Of a stretch of DNA of 64,000 nt, positions 34,672 through 52,341 are shown piece after piece. Position numbers and translations under genes: made by a program. The notes beneath the pieces were generated by a model that saw only the letters and a list, made by a program, of their open reading frames with translations, was not told the DNA's origin and ran no database searches. Position 1 is the first letter of the stretch. Each line of letters begins with the position of its first letter. Source of the DNA: Chromobacterium sp. ATCC 53434 (GTDB lineage: Bacteria; Pseudomonadota; Gammaproteobacteria; Burkholderiales; Chromobacteriaceae); NCBI RefSeq assembly GCF_002848345.1, contig NZ_CP025429.1, positions 2,542,001 to 2,606,000 of the forward strand, in the 5' to 3' direction.

Positions 34672-35711
34672 AGACCGCCGAACTGCGGCTGGGCCATCCC
34701 GACGGCCGCTTCAATCTGCGCATCCGGCCGGGCCGGCTGTGGCCGGCGCTGCTGCTGATGGCGGCCTGCGCCGCGCTGGCCTTGCTGAGCCTGCGCGCGG
34801 GCGCCTTGCACCTGAGCATCGAACAAGTCTGGGCGGCGCTGCAGGGCCGCGGCAGCCGGCTGGAAGTGGCCGTGGTCCAACAATGGCGGCTGCCGCGCGT
34901 GGCGATGGCGCTGGTCATCGGCGCGGCGCTGGGCATCAGCGGCGCGATCTTCCAGTCGCTGCTGCGCAATCCGCTGGGCAGCCCCGACGTCGTCGGCTTC
35001 AACACCGGCGCCTATACCGGCGCGTTGCTGGTGATCACCACTATCGGCGGCAGCCATTTCGAGGTCGCCGGCGGCGCGCTGGCCGGCGGCCTCGCGTCCG
35101 CCGCCCTGGTCTATCTGCTGGCCTGGCGGCGCGGCGCGCACGGTTTGCGACTGATCATCGTCGGCATCGCCGTCAGCGCGATGCTGAGCGCGCTGAACAG
35201 CTGGCTGATGATCAACGCCAGCCTGGAATCGGCGATGAGCGCCGCGATCTGGGGCGCCGGCTCGCTGAACGGCATGACCTGGAACAAGGGCTTGCCGTCG
35301 GCGCTGTTCTGCCTGCTGGCGATGCTGGCGGCGCTGGCGCTGAAACCGCGGATGCGGCTGCTGGAAATGGGCGACGACTGCGCCAGCGCGCTCGGCGTGC
35401 CGGCCGAGCGCACCCGGCTGTGGCTGATGGCCATCGGCGTCGCGCTGATCGCCTCCGCCACCGCGGCCGCCGGCCCCATCGCCTTCATCGCGCTGGCCGC
35501 GCCGCAGATCGCCCAACGCTTGCAGCGCGCGCGCGCCACCAGCCCGCTGACCGCCGCCTGGACCGGCGCGCTATTGCTGTTGGCGGCCGACTACGCCGCC
35601 CAACACCTGTTCTATCCGCGCCAGCTGCCGGTTGGCGTCGTCACCATCTGCATCGGCGGCCTCTACCTGCTGTGGCTGCTGCTGCGCCAAACCGGAGGCG
35701 CGAAACCGTGA
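34668..35711 (+). CDS. fepG: Ferric siderophore ABC permease FepG
   Basis: 347 residues from the ATG at 34668, four bases into the fepD stop region. FecCD family: 'WRLPRVAMALVIGAALGISGAIFQSLLRNPLGSPDVVGFNTGA' region, then 'GPIAFIALAAPQIAQRLQRA' at the coupling helix. The N-terminal cytosolic extension of about 25 residues (KTAELRLGHPDGRFNLRIRP) is as in FepG. With FepD it forms the inner-membrane channel for ferric catecholate. Confidence 0.94.
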   Translation: MKTAELRLGHPDGRFNLRIRPGRLWPALLLMAACAALALLSLRAGALHLSIEQVWAALQGRGSRLEVAVVQQWRLPRVAMALVIGAALGISGAIFQSLLRNPLGSPDVVGFNTGAYTGALLVITTIGGSHFEVAGGALAGGLASAALVYLLAWRRGAHGLRLIIVGIAVSAMLSALNSWLMINASLESAMSAAIWGAGSLNGMTWNKGLPSALFCLLAMLAALALKPRMRLLEMGDDCASALGVPAERTRLWLMAIGVALIASATAAAGPIAFIALAAPQIAQRLQRARATSPLTAAWTGALLLLAADYAAQHLFYPRQLPVGVVTICIGGLYLLWLLLRQTGGAKP

Positions 35712-36547
35712 CCACCCTGTCCCTGAAGCTGAACCCCGCCGCGGCCATCGATCCCGCCCTGCCCGCCGCCGGCCTGCCCAGGCTGTCCGGCGACGGCCTG
35801 CGGCTGGGCTATCGCCAGCGGACGATCTGCGAACGGCTGAACCTGCGGATTCCCGACGGCTCCTTCACCGTCGTCATCGGCCCCAACGGCTGCGGCAAAT
35901 CGACGCTGCTGCGCAGCCTCAGCCGCCTGCTGAAGCCGCTGGACGGCCAGGTGCGGCTGGACGGCCGCGACATCCACAGCCAGCCGGCCAAGGCGGTGGC
36001 GCGCCAGCTGGGCCTGCTGCCGCAAAGTGCCGTCGCGCCGGACGGCATCACCGTCGCCGATCTGGTCGCGCGCGGCCGCTATCCGCACCAGGGCCTGCTG
36101 CGGCAATGGAGCCGCGACGACGAGAACGCGGTCAACGAAGCACTGAAAGCCACTGGCACCGCCGAGCTGGCCGACCGTCTGGTCGACGAGCTGTCCGGCG
36201 GCCAGCGCCAGCGCGCCTGGGTGGCGATGGCGCTGGCCCAGCAGACGCCGCTGCTCTTGCTGGACGAGCCGACCACCTATCTGGACATCGCCCACCAGAT
36301 CGAACTGCTGGAGCTGTTCCGACGGCTCAATCGCGACGGAGGCCGCACGCTGGTGGCGGTGCTGCACGACATCAACCACGCCTGCCGCTACGCCACTCAT
36401 CTGATCGCGATGAAGGACGGCCGCATCGTCGCCGAGGGCGCGCCGTCGCGCATCGTCACCGCCGAGCTGATCGAACAGGTGTTCGGCCTGCCCTGCCTGA
36501 TCATTGAGGACCCGGTCAGCCATACGCCGATGGTGATTCCGCGCTGA
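35708..36547 (+). CDS. fepC: Ferric siderophore ABC ATPase FepC
   Basis: 279 residues starting at GTG 35708, which overlaps the fepG stop (GTGA). Walker A GPNGCGKST (about 58), 'PDGITVADLVARGRYPHQ' typical of FepC/FhuC, signature LSGGQRQRAW, Walker B LLLLDEPTTYLD and switch His in VLHDINHACRYA. It powers uptake by FepDG. The first 25 residues before the ATPase fold are extra and Pro/Ala-rich; a later start is possible but none has a better ribosome site. A terminator follows. Confidence 0.94.
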   Translation: MTTLSLKLNPAAAIDPALPAAGLPRLSGDGLRLGYRQRTICERLNLRIPDGSFTVVIGPNGCGKSTLLRSLSRLLKPLDGQVRLDGRDIHSQPAKAVARQLGLLPQSAVAPDGITVADLVARGRYPHQGLLRQWSRDDENAVNEALKATGTAELADRLVDELSGGQRQRAWVAMALAQQTPLLLLDEPTTYLDIAHQIELLELFRRLNRDGGRTLVAVLHDINHACRYATHLIAMKDGRIVAEGAPSRIVTAELIEQVFGLPCLIIEDPVSHTPMVIPR

Positions 36548-36571
36548 TTTCGTTTTGTTCCACCCCCATGA

Positions 36572-36597
36572 AAAATGGCCCCTTTCGGGGCCATTTT
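36572..36597. terminator. Bidirectional terminator between fepC and the NRPS gene
   Basis: AAAATGGCCCC-TTTC-GGGGCCATTTT, an 11-bp perfect stem whose A/T ends can serve both converging genes. Confidence 0.93.
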
Positions 36598-36613
36598 CAT
36601 TTGCCGGGACCGA

Positions 36614-45109
<8,496 letters not shown>

Positions 45110-45157
45110 GATGTTTTCCTGAATGCGGGTGATTCGGAACGGCGGCTGCGCCGCGGC

Positions 45158-45370
45158 CTAGCCGCCGCGCAGCGCGAGCGGCCGGATGTCGGTCCATTGG
45201 CGGTCGAGATAGTCGACGCAGGCGCCGCGGCCGTCCGGCCCGAAGACCGTCCGCCAGCCGGACGGCACCGACAGCTGCGACGGCCACAGGCTGTGCTGCT
45301 CCTGGCCATTGACCAGTACCAGAAAGCTCAGGCTCTCATCATCGAAAGGATTGGTTTGTTCGGTGCTCAT
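45158..45370 (-). CDS. MbtH-like protein
   Basis: 70 residues, the usual size. Signature residues NPFDDE at the start, '[16 protein letters not shown]', '[11 protein letters not shown]' with the conserved Trp residues and '[14 protein letters not shown]' at the end. MbtH proteins bind NRPS adenylation domains and are often needed for their folding or activity. It sits 48 bp upstream of the NRPS gene and 55 bp after fes in one operon (fes-mbtH-NRPS). Confidence 0.95.
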   Translation of the reverse strand: MSTEQTNPFDDESLSFLVLVNGQEQHSLWPSQLSVPSGWRTVFGPDGRGACVDYLDRQWTDIRPLALRGG

Positions 45371-45425
45371 CGCGAATGCTCCGGCAAGCGAGCCGTCCCT
45401 CGGTCGGGACGATTCTGTGTTGTTC

Positions 45426-46745
45426 TCAAGGCGCAGCCCACGGCTGCCACAAACAGCCCAGGCCCTGCAGCAGGCCGCCGCGCCAGCAAAGCCAGTCGTG
45501 GCCGCCTTCGAATACCTGGTAATGCACTTGGTGGCCGGCGCGCAGCAGCGCCGCATGCAGGCTGTCGTTGACGTCGACCATCACGTCCTCGCGGCTGCCG
45601 ACCTCCTGAAACACCCGCAGTCGTCCGGACGGCGTCGCACCGGCTTCCAGCGTCTCGGTCAGCCGGCCCTTGCTGCCCGGCAGCCTGCCCGTCGGCGCGG
45701 CGCGCGCCTGCTGGTGCAGTTCGACATAAGGCCACCAGAACGAGCCGGACTGGCTGAGCACGCAACCGAAGCGCTCCGGCCAGTGCAGGCCGGCGAACAT
45801 CGCCGCCAGGCCGCCATAGCTTTGCCCAGCCACGACGGTGCGCTCGGCCAGCTCGCTGAACGGCGCGATCAGCGCCGCCTGCGGCAGCAGCTCCTGCTGC
45901 AGCGCCAGCCAGAACTCGGCATTGCACGGCAGGTCCTCTTCGCGGTGCCGGCCGTCTATGCTGTCCACCAGCAGGTAGACGGCCGGCGGCAGCCGACCGC
46001 GGGCGGTATCCTCGTCCAGCGCGGCGAACACCGGCAGCCGCTCGGCCCAGCTCTGGCCATCCAGCAACACGGCCAGCGGCCGCTCGGCCCAGCGCTCGCG
46101 CGGCGCGTCGCCGGTCTGGTAGACCCAGACCCGGCGCGCCTTGCCCAGCCGCGGACTGTCCCAGCGGATTTCGCTCAGCCGGCGCGGATCGGCACTGCGG
46201 CGCTCGCTGTCCCATGCCTGCCAGGCGGACTGGTCCGGCGCCTCGCACAGGTGCAGCGCCGACAACGGCGCGCCCCAGCCGCTGCGGTAGCCGGCGTCGC
46301 GGTTCAATGGGTCGGCCACCGCACGACTGATGACGTCCATCCACCACTCGCGATGGCGCTGGCGGTTCTGGGCGGCGTCGGCGCCCCGCTCCGGCGGCGT
46401 CTGGCCGGCGTCGGCCGGGATGTAGGCGTAGCTGCCGCGCCAGTCGGCCGGCAGCACCGCCTGCCACCACCAGACATCGGTGTCGCCGAGGCGCGCCAGC
46501 GTCTGCGGTTGCGGGCTGTGATGGTCGGTGACGGAGTTGACGTCGGCGTAGACCCGCACCGTCGGGGAACTTGCGGAACCGCCGGCCGGATCGCGCCACA
46601 GAAAGGTGACACAGATTGATCCATCGTCCAGCCGCTCGCGCAGCGGCGCGCCCTCCGCCGCCAGCCGCGCCCACCAGTGAGGCGCGCCCGCCTCCGGGTG
46701 TTGCAGCCAGGCGGCACTGCGCGCAGCCATTTGATTCAATTCCAT
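45426..46745 (-). CDS. fes: Enterochelin esterase (Fes)
   Basis: 439 residues from the ATG at 46745, with GGAGGGAAAA just upstream; the frame is open to 46901 but the extra residues cross the Fur box. The N-terminal Fes domain ('[12 protein letters not shown]', '[23 protein letters not shown]') precedes an alpha/beta hydrolase with nucleophile Ser in [11 protein letters not shown], acid in '[11 protein letters not shown]' and His in [10 protein letters not shown]. It cleaves the trilactone of ferric catecholate in the cytoplasm to release iron. It heads the fes-mbtH-NRPS operon behind a strong Fur box. Confidence 0.93.
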   Translation of the reverse strand: MELNQMAARSAAWLQHPEAGAPHWWARLAAEGAPLRERLDDGSICVTFLWRDPAGGSASSPTVRVYADVNSVTDHHSPQPQTLARLGDTDVWWWQAVLPADWRGSYAYIPADAGQTPPERGADAAQNRQRHREWWMDVISRAVADPLNRDAGYRSGWGAPLSALHLCEAPDQSAWQAWDSERRSADPRRLSEIRWDSPRLGKARRVWVYQTGDAPRERWAERPLAVLLDGQSWAERLPVFAALDEDTARGRLPPAVYLLVDSIDGRHREEDLPCNAEFWLALQQELLPQAALIAPFSELAERTVVAGQSYGGLAAMFAGLHWPERFGCVLSQSGSFWWPYVELHQQARAAPTGRLPGSKGRLTETLEAGATPSGRLRVFQEVGSREDVMVDVNDSLHAALLRAGHQVHYQVFEGGHDWLCWRGGLLQGLGCLWQPWAAP

Positions 46746-46823
46746 TTTTCCCTCCGGATCGCCATGCCAAAAGATTATTAAAACCGTTGTTTTCCGCGCG
46801 AAACGACTTGTTTGTTGCATAAT

Positions 46824-46845
46824 GTTAATGATAAATATTATCATT
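46824..46845. promoter_or_regulatory. Strong Fur box between fes and the TonB receptor
   Basis: Positions 46824-46842 match the 19-bp Fur consensus at 16 positions. The core AATGATAA (46827-46834) and TTATCATT (46838-46845) form a perfect 8-8 inverted repeat around ATA. It lies 79 bp before fes and 168 bp before the receptor in a 267-bp divergent region, so it can control both. Confidence 0.92.
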
Positions 46846-47012
46846 CGCATCACCTGATCGCAATCACAACGCAGATCGGTTCCGGTCCGGACAGTTTCCA
46901 TTCGCCGCAGCAGCCAACGATTCCTCGCCAGCCAGACGACGCCATAGAACTGCCAGCGGCCGGTCCGCCAACAGGCTCTAAAACAATCTCAAATAATGGG
47001 GAACATGAAACG

Positions 47013-49067
47013 ATGGGAACAATCCCGCGCCGCAAACTCTCGCACCTCGCCCAGGCCACCCAACTGGCCCTCGCCTGCCTCGGCAGCATGGCCGCCGTCC
47101 AATCGGCATGGGCTGACGCCGCCCAGCAGGATAATCAGACCGCCCTGCCCACCGTCACCGTCACCGGCGAGAAGGTCAACCGCTCGCTGAAGGACACCAC
47201 CACCGCGGTCTCGGTACTGCGCGACGTGGACAACGGCGACAGCAAATCCGTCTACGACTCGGCGGCGGCCACGCCGAACGCCACGCTCAACGGCGCCGGC
47301 ATCGTCAATATCCGCGGCATCGAAGGCACCGGCCCCGGCACCGGCTACAACACCCTGGTCTCCGGCTCCCGCCCGCGCGTCAGCACCACGGTGGACGGCA
47401 TGCCTGAAAGCTGGACCGGCCAACGCTATGTCGACGCCAGCCCGTGGGACGTCGAGCAGATCGAAGTGCTGCGCGGACCGCAGTCGACGACCCAGGGCCG
47501 CAACACCATGGCCGGCGCCATCGTCGTCAACACCAAGGATCCGACCTTCGACTGGGAAGGCGCGCTGCGCGCCGGCTACGAGAATCAGGGCGGCCGCGCC
47601 ACGCTGGCCGGCATGGTCTCCGGCCCGATCACCGACGAACTGGCCTTCCGCATCACCGCCGAGGGTCTGAACGGGCACGGTTACATCGACTACCCGGGCC
47701 AGATGCCGTGGGACGCGTCCCAGATCAATCACAGCAGCTACCGCGGCAAACTGCTGTGGAAACCCAGCGCCCTGCCCGGCTTCAGCGCCAAGCTGACGGT
47801 GTCGCACCGCAAGGACAAGGGCGAATACCTGAACTACGTCGACGGCAATTATTTCGACTACCAGTACCATCGCTTGTCGACCCAGGCGCGCTACCAGGAC
47901 TCGTTCAACAATACCGTCAGCAGCGATCTGCAATACCAGTTCAACGACGCCTGGAGCGCCCACCTGCTGCTGGGCCACGCCGACAACGTCAGCTCGTTCA
48001 AGGACACCGACACGCCGCCGTTCTACATGCGGCTGGACGAGAAGAGCAACACCGCCGAAATGCGGCTGGCCTACGCGCCGCAAAACGGCTGGCTCAGCGG
48101 CATGATCGGGGTCTACTACTACGACCGCGACCAGGATCTGCGAACCTTCCTCTACCCCAATCTCGCGGCGAAAGATCGCCTGAAGACCGAGGCGTTCTAC
48201 GGAGAGGCCACGCTGGCGCTCAGCGACAAGTGGAGTCTGAATCTGGGCGGACGGGCGGAACGCGAAATGCAGCGCCGCAACACCACCTTCAATCCCGATA
48301 CTAGCAAGCAAAGCGAGGCCAGCTACAACGTAGGCGAGACCCTGTTCCTGCCCAAGGCCGGCCTCAGCTACCGCTACAGCCCGGACACCACGCTGGGCCT
48401 GACCGCGCGCAAGGGCTATAACGCCGGCGGCTCCGGCCTGGACAACGACTACGTCTACTACACCTACAACAAGGAACAGGTCACCGCCTACGAGCTGAGC
48501 AGCCGCTCCAGCTTCATGGACAACCGGGTCAGCCTGAACGCCAACGCCTTCTTCAATCAGTACACCGGCTATCAGGCGATACTGAACTCGCGCTTCACCA
48601 ATATTCCGAAGGGGGAAAGCTACGGTCTGGAAGTGGAGACCCAGGCAAGGGTGACGCCGACGCTGACCATCAGCGCCGGCATCGGCCTGCTGAACACCAA
48701 GGTGACCGGCACCGACGCCGCCAATCCCGGCATCGAGGGCAATCAGTTCAACTACGCGCCGCACACGACGGTCAATCTGGGCTTCAAGCAACGCCTGCCG
48801 CACAACTTCTATGTCGGCGGCAGCCTGAACCGCGTCGGCTCCTACTACTCCGACATCGTCAACAACCCCAACCTTAAAGCCGGCGACTACACCGTGGTCA
48901 ATCTGAACACCGGTTACAAGGACGCCCGCTGGGGGGTTCGCGCCTATGTGAACAACCTGACCAACCGGGGCGTGCTGTATTCCCAGATTTCGTCCCGCAG
49001 CAATAATCTGGGCGTGGTCGGCGCGCCGCGCACCGTCGGCGTGACCGTGGACTACCGCTTCTTCTGA
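47013..49067 (+). CDS. TonB-dependent catecholate siderophore receptor
   Basis: 684 residues from the ATG at 47013 (GGGGAAC upstream; the frame is open to 46812). Signal peptide of about 34 residues ending QSAWA, then a TonB-box-like segment 'ALPTVTVTGEKV', a plug domain with 'IVNIRGIEGTGPG', 'VEQIEVLRGPQSTTQGRNTM', and a 22-strand barrel ending in Phe (VDYRFF), the outer-membrane sorting signal. It imports the ferric siderophore made by the adjacent NRPS. From memory C. violaceum VbuA is the counterpart for viobactin and enterobactin. A 12-bp-stem terminator follows. Confidence 0.93.
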   Translation: MGTIPRRKLSHLAQATQLALACLGSMAAVQSAWADAAQQDNQTALPTVTVTGEKVNRSLKDTTTAVSVLRDVDNGDSKSVYDSAAATPNATLNGAGIVNIRGIEGTGPGTGYNTLVSGSRPRVSTTVDGMPESWTGQRYVDASPWDVEQIEVLRGPQSTTQGRNTMAGAIVVNTKDPTFDWEGALRAGYENQGGRATLAGMVSGPITDELAFRITAEGLNGHGYIDYPGQMPWDASQINHSSYRGKLLWKPSALPGFSAKLTVSHRKDKGEYLNYVDGNYFDYQYHRLSTQARYQDSFNNTVSSDLQYQFNDAWSAHLLLGHADNVSSFKDTDTPPFYMRLDEKSNTAEMRLAYAPQNGWLSGMIGVYYYDRDQDLRTFLYPNLAAKDRLKTEAFYGEATLALSDKWSLNLGGRAEREMQRRNTTFNPDTSKQSEASYNVGETLFLPKAGLSYRYSPDTTLGLTARKGYNAGGSGLDNDYVYYTYNKEQVTAYELSSRSSFMDNRVSLNANAFFNQYTGYQAILNSRFTNIPKGESYGLEVETQARVTPTLTISAGIGLLNTKVTGTDAANPGIEGNQFNYAPHTTVNLGFKQRLPHNFYVGGSLNRVGSYYSDIVNNPNLKAGDYTVVNLNTGYKDARWGVRAYVNNLTNRGVLYSQISSRSNNLGVVGAPRTVGVTVDYRFF

Positions 49068-49105
49068 TAGCCGTCCGTCCCGCCCCGGGCGGGTCCGCCG
49101 GACCG

Positions 49106-49140
49106 AATGCCAGCCAAACACCATTGGCTGGCATTTTATT
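49106..49140 (+). terminator. Terminator after the TonB receptor
   Basis: AATGCCAGCCAA-ACACCA-TTGGCTGGCATT, a 12-bp perfect stem followed by TTATTT. It is preceded by a CCCGCCC/GGGCGGG hairpin at 49079-49093. Confidence 0.92.
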
Positions 49141-49288
49141 TCCGCAAGCCGCTCGACCGGGGGCGATTTCAGCCGGCGCAGGCCATGACAACGACAGCCG
49201 TGCGGCACTTTCTTGCGGCTAGGTGCATAATCCACAATGGAACGACAGGGCGGCGCCCCGCCCTGCAGCCATTGCGGAAACCAAAAAC

Positions 49289-49981
49289 ATGCCTGATAGC
49301 CAAGCAGTTCCCCGCCCGGTGCACGTCGCACTGCTGGACGACCACCTGATGATCCTGCACGGCCTCGCCGGCCATCTCGCCGGAGAGGACGGGTTGCGGA
49401 TATGCGGGAGTTTCAGCGCCAGCGCCGACCTGATGCGCGCGCTGAACGACGGGCTGGACGAGACGGCGGACGTGCTGGTTCTCGATTATTCACTGCGTCC
49501 CGACGACATCGACGGACTGAATCTGATCCGGGCGCTGCGGATACGCCATCCGCAGTTGCGCATCCTGGTGATGTCGGCGCTGTACACGCCGGCCACGGTG
49601 GCGCTGGCCCTGCGCGGCGGCGCCCACGGCTTCATCGGCAAGGAACAGGGGCTAGACGAGCTGGCCTCCGCCATTCGCAGGCTCGCCGCGGGCCAGGGCT
49701 ATCTGAGCGAGCAGATGGAGCTGGCGCTCAGCCAGCGCAGCACCGAACCGGCCGCCGAATCGGCCCCGCCGCCGACGCTGCTGGACCATCCGGAACTGTC
49801 GCCGCGCGAGCGCGAGGTGCTGCGCTGCTGTCTGCTCGGCCTGTCGGTCAGCGACATCGCCGGCAAGTTTTCCCGCAGCATCAAGACCATCAGCAATCAA
49901 AAGCAGTCGGCGCTGAAAAAGCTGGGCCTGCGCGGAGACCACGAATTGTTTCAACTGCAGCAACGGCTGGAGGAGAAATGA
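49289..49981 (+). CDS. NarL/LuxR-type response regulator (EvgA/BvgA-like)
   Basis: 230 residues from the ATG at 49289. Receiver domain 11-130 with acidic pair LLDDH, phosphoacceptor Asp66 in LVLDYSL, Ser/Thr in MSALY and Lys in IGKEQ. The C-terminal LuxR helix-turn-helix is 'LSPREREVLRCCLLGLSVSDIAGKFSRSIKTISNQKQSALKKLGL'. It overlaps the kinase start by 4 bases (ATGA), so this is a cognate pair. It follows the receptor gene on the same strand but behind a strong terminator, so it has its own promoter. Confidence 0.92.
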   Translation: MPDSQAVPRPVHVALLDDHLMILHGLAGHLAGEDGLRICGSFSASADLMRALNDGLDETADVLVLDYSLRPDDIDGLNLIRALRIRHPQLRILVMSALYTPATVALALRGGAHGFIGKEQGLDELASAIRRLAAGQGYLSEQMELALSQRSTEPAAESAPPPTLLDHPELSPREREVLRCCLLGLSVSDIAGKFSRSIKTISNQKQSALKKLGLRGDHELFQLQQRLEEK

Positions 49982-52332
49982 TGCCGGCGCGGCAGCTGGC
50001 CGCGCTGCTGGCGCTATGCCTGCTGCTGGGGCATGGCCGCTCCTGGGCCGCCAGTCCGTACAACGCGGCCGAGCGCGCCTGGCTGGCGCACCACCCGGTG
50101 GTCCGCTACGCGATAGACCCGCACGGCTGGCCCATCGAGTATCTGGAGGATGGCCAGCACAAGGGGCTGACCCAGGAGTATCTGCAGCGCATAGGCGACA
50201 TCAGCGGCATCCGCTTCCAGCTGGTGCCGGTAGCCAACCGCCAGCAGGCGATGACCATGATGCTGTCCGGCCGGCTCGACCTGCTGACCGCCACCTCGCC
50301 GAAGCTGATTCCGGCGCCGTTCAATCGCCAGCTGCTGTTCAGCGATCCCTACTTTTCCGGCAGCACGCTGCTGGTGACCCGGCCGGACAAGCCGATAGTC
50401 TTCGATCCGGCCAAACTCGCCGGCAAGACGGTGGCGGTCGAACAGGGCGACCCGTACGAATACTTCCTGCGCCAGTACTACCCGGAAATCCGCGTCGTGC
50501 CGGTCGCCACGCCGCTGGCGGCGCTGGACGCGGTGGCCGACGGCAGCGCCTACGCCGCCGTCGGCCTGGACGCCATCCTGCAGGCGGTGATCCAGCGCCG
50601 CTACTACGGCGCGCTGCACATCGCCGGCAGCGTCAGCGAAATGCCGCGCCTGGTGTCGATGGCCGTCAATCTCAACCAGCCGATGCTGCGCAACATCATA
50701 GACAAATCGCTGGCCCAGCTGACGGCCGAGGACACCGACACCATCCTCTACAACTGGCTGCACACCACCGATTACGGCATGCCGTCCTGGGGCTCCATCG
50801 CCCGCTACTACGCGTTCGAACTGTCGGCGCTGGGACTGGGTCTGCTGCTGCTGGTGCTGTTCGCCCGCAACGCCCATCTAGCCCAGCGCGCCGCCCAGCG
50901 CAGCGAGGCGGAAAAGTCGCTGTTCCTGGCGATGATGAGCCACGAGATCCGCACGCCGATGAACGCCATTCTGGCCTCGGTCGAACTGCTGCGCCGCGCC
51001 GCGCTGCCGCCGCGCGAGCAGGAGCTGGCGGCGCTGGCCAACGCCTCGGCCGTCAATCTGCTGGAGCTGCTGGACAATGTGCTGGACATTTCCAAGCTGG
51101 ACGCCCGCAAGCTGGCGCTGGAGCCGGTGGCCACCGACATGGCCGCGCTGGCCAGCGGCGTGGCGGCGATCTACCGCCCCTGCGCCGAGAAGAAGGGACT
51201 GACGCTGACGGTGCAGCTGGCCGGACTCTGCGGCCAGCGTCTGCGGATAGACCCGGTGCGGATGCGGCAGATACTCAGCAACCTGCTGAGCAATGCGGTG
51301 AAATTCACCCACCAGGGCGAAATCCTGCTGCGTGTGGACCTGCAGCCGGGCGACGCCGGACGCGGCCTGCTGCTGTTGACGGTGAGAGACACCGGCATCG
51401 GCATCGCGGCCGAACAGCAGGGCAAGCTGTTCGACGCCTTCAGCCAGGCGGAAGACACCGCTCGCCGCTACGGCGGCTCCGGCCTCGGCCTCGCCATCTG
51501 CCGCCAGCTGGTGAATATGATGGGCGGCGACATAGAGCTGGCCAGCCGCGAGGGCGAGGGGACCACGATGACGCTGCGGCTGCCGGTGGCCTGCGAGGCT
51601 TCGCCGGTGCTGGAACCGGCGCGCGACGCGCCGGCCGCCGCCGACGCGCCGCGGCCGCACGATCCGATACTGGTCGTCGAAGACCAGCCGGCGAACCGTT
51701 TCGTCATCGAGGAGCAACTGCTGGAACTGGGCTACCGAACCGAGATGGCGGAGGACGGCGCCACCGCGCTGGCCCTGCTGGACCAGGGCCGCCGCTTCGC
51801 CATGGTGCTGCTGGACTGCAATCTGCCCGGCGCCAGCGGCTATGAGCTGGCGCTCAGGATGCGCCAGCATCCGGCGCTGAAATGGCAGCCCTATCTGCCC
51901 ATCGTCGCGATCTCGGCCACCACCGGCATCGAGCACCAGCAACGCTGCCTGGAGAGCGGCATGGACAGCTGTCTGTCCAAGCCCTTGCGGCTGGAACAGC
52001 TGGAGCAGATGCTGGCATTGTGGCTGGATCACCGGCCGCGCACCGGGCCGGCCGCGCCTCCGACATCGGCCGACGCCAAGGAAGACCTCTACCTCAGCAG
52101 CTGCGCCGACGACGCCGAACGGCTGCGGCAGGCGCTGGATAGCCGGGACTGGCCTCAGGCGACCCATCACGCCCACCGCCTGCACGGGGCGGCGCTCAGC
52201 GTCGGCCACGGCGAGCTCGCCGAGATCGCGGCGTCGATGCAACTGGCGTTGCAGCAGCCGCAACCGGATCCGCGGCGGCTGCGCGGCCAGCTGGACGCGG
52301 CGCGCGACGCGCTGGTCCGCCGCCAGGCCTGA
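49978..52332 (+). CDS. Unorthodox hybrid sensor kinase, EvgS/BvgS-like
   Basis: 784 residues starting at 49978 (or the next ATG, 49981). Signal peptide, one periplasmic family-3 binding domain (about 35-265, 'HPVVRYAIDPHGWPIEYLED'), membrane helix about 278-300, then HisKA with His322 in MMSHEIRTPMN, HATPase (NLLSNAVKFTH, DTGIGIA, GGSGLGLAI), receiver with Asp613 in LLDCNLPG and C-terminal Hpt with His733 in HRLHGAA. BvgS and EvgS have two periplasmic domains and a PAS; here there is one periplasmic domain and no PAS. It runs a four-step phosphorelay to the neighbouring regulator. The ligand is unknown; the siderophore context makes an iron or catechol cue possible. Confidence 0.92.
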   Translation: MMPARQLAALLALCLLLGHGRSWAASPYNAAERAWLAHHPVVRYAIDPHGWPIEYLEDGQHKGLTQEYLQRIGDISGIRFQLVPVANRQQAMTMMLSGRLDLLTATSPKLIPAPFNRQLLFSDPYFSGSTLLVTRPDKPIVFDPAKLAGKTVAVEQGDPYEYFLRQYYPEIRVVPVATPLAALDAVADGSAYAAVGLDAILQAVIQRRYYGALHIAGSVSEMPRLVSMAVNLNQPMLRNIIDKSLAQLTAEDTDTILYNWLHTTDYGMPSWGSIARYYAFELSALGLGLLLLVLFARNAHLAQRAAQRSEAEKSLFLAMMSHEIRTPMNAILASVELLRRAALPPREQELAALANASAVNLLELLDNVLDISKLDARKLALEPVATDMAALASGVAAIYRPCAEKKGLTLTVQLAGLCGQRLRIDPVRMRQILSNLLSNAVKFTHQGEILLRVDLQPGDAGRGLLLLTVRDTGIGIAAEQQGKLFDAFSQAEDTARRYGGSGLGLAICRQLVNMMGGDIELASREGEGTTMTLRLPVACEASPVLEPARDAPAAADAPRPHDPILVVEDQPANRFVIEEQLLELGYRTEMAEDGATALALLDQGRRFAMVLLDCNLPGASGYELALRMRQHPALKWQPYLPIVAISATTGIEHQQRCLESGMDSCLSKPLRLEQLEQMLALWLDHRPRTGPAAPPTSADAKEDLYLSSCADDAERLRQALDSRDWPQATHHAHRLHGAALSVGHGELAEIAASMQLALQQPQPDPRRLRGQLDAARDALVRRQA

Positions 52333-52341
52333 GGCAGGCGC

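Noticed and set aside
45392..45410. CGTCCC/GGGACG hairpin between fes and mbtH as a terminator
   Set aside because: Only 6 bp of stem, with no T-run on the minus strand. The gap is 55 bp and the genes belong together, so at most it is an mRNA processing site.
49402..49977. Extended N-terminus for the hybrid kinase
   Set aside because: The frame runs through the response-regulator gene. The ATG at 49978 with GGAG upstream and a signal peptide right after it is clearly the start.
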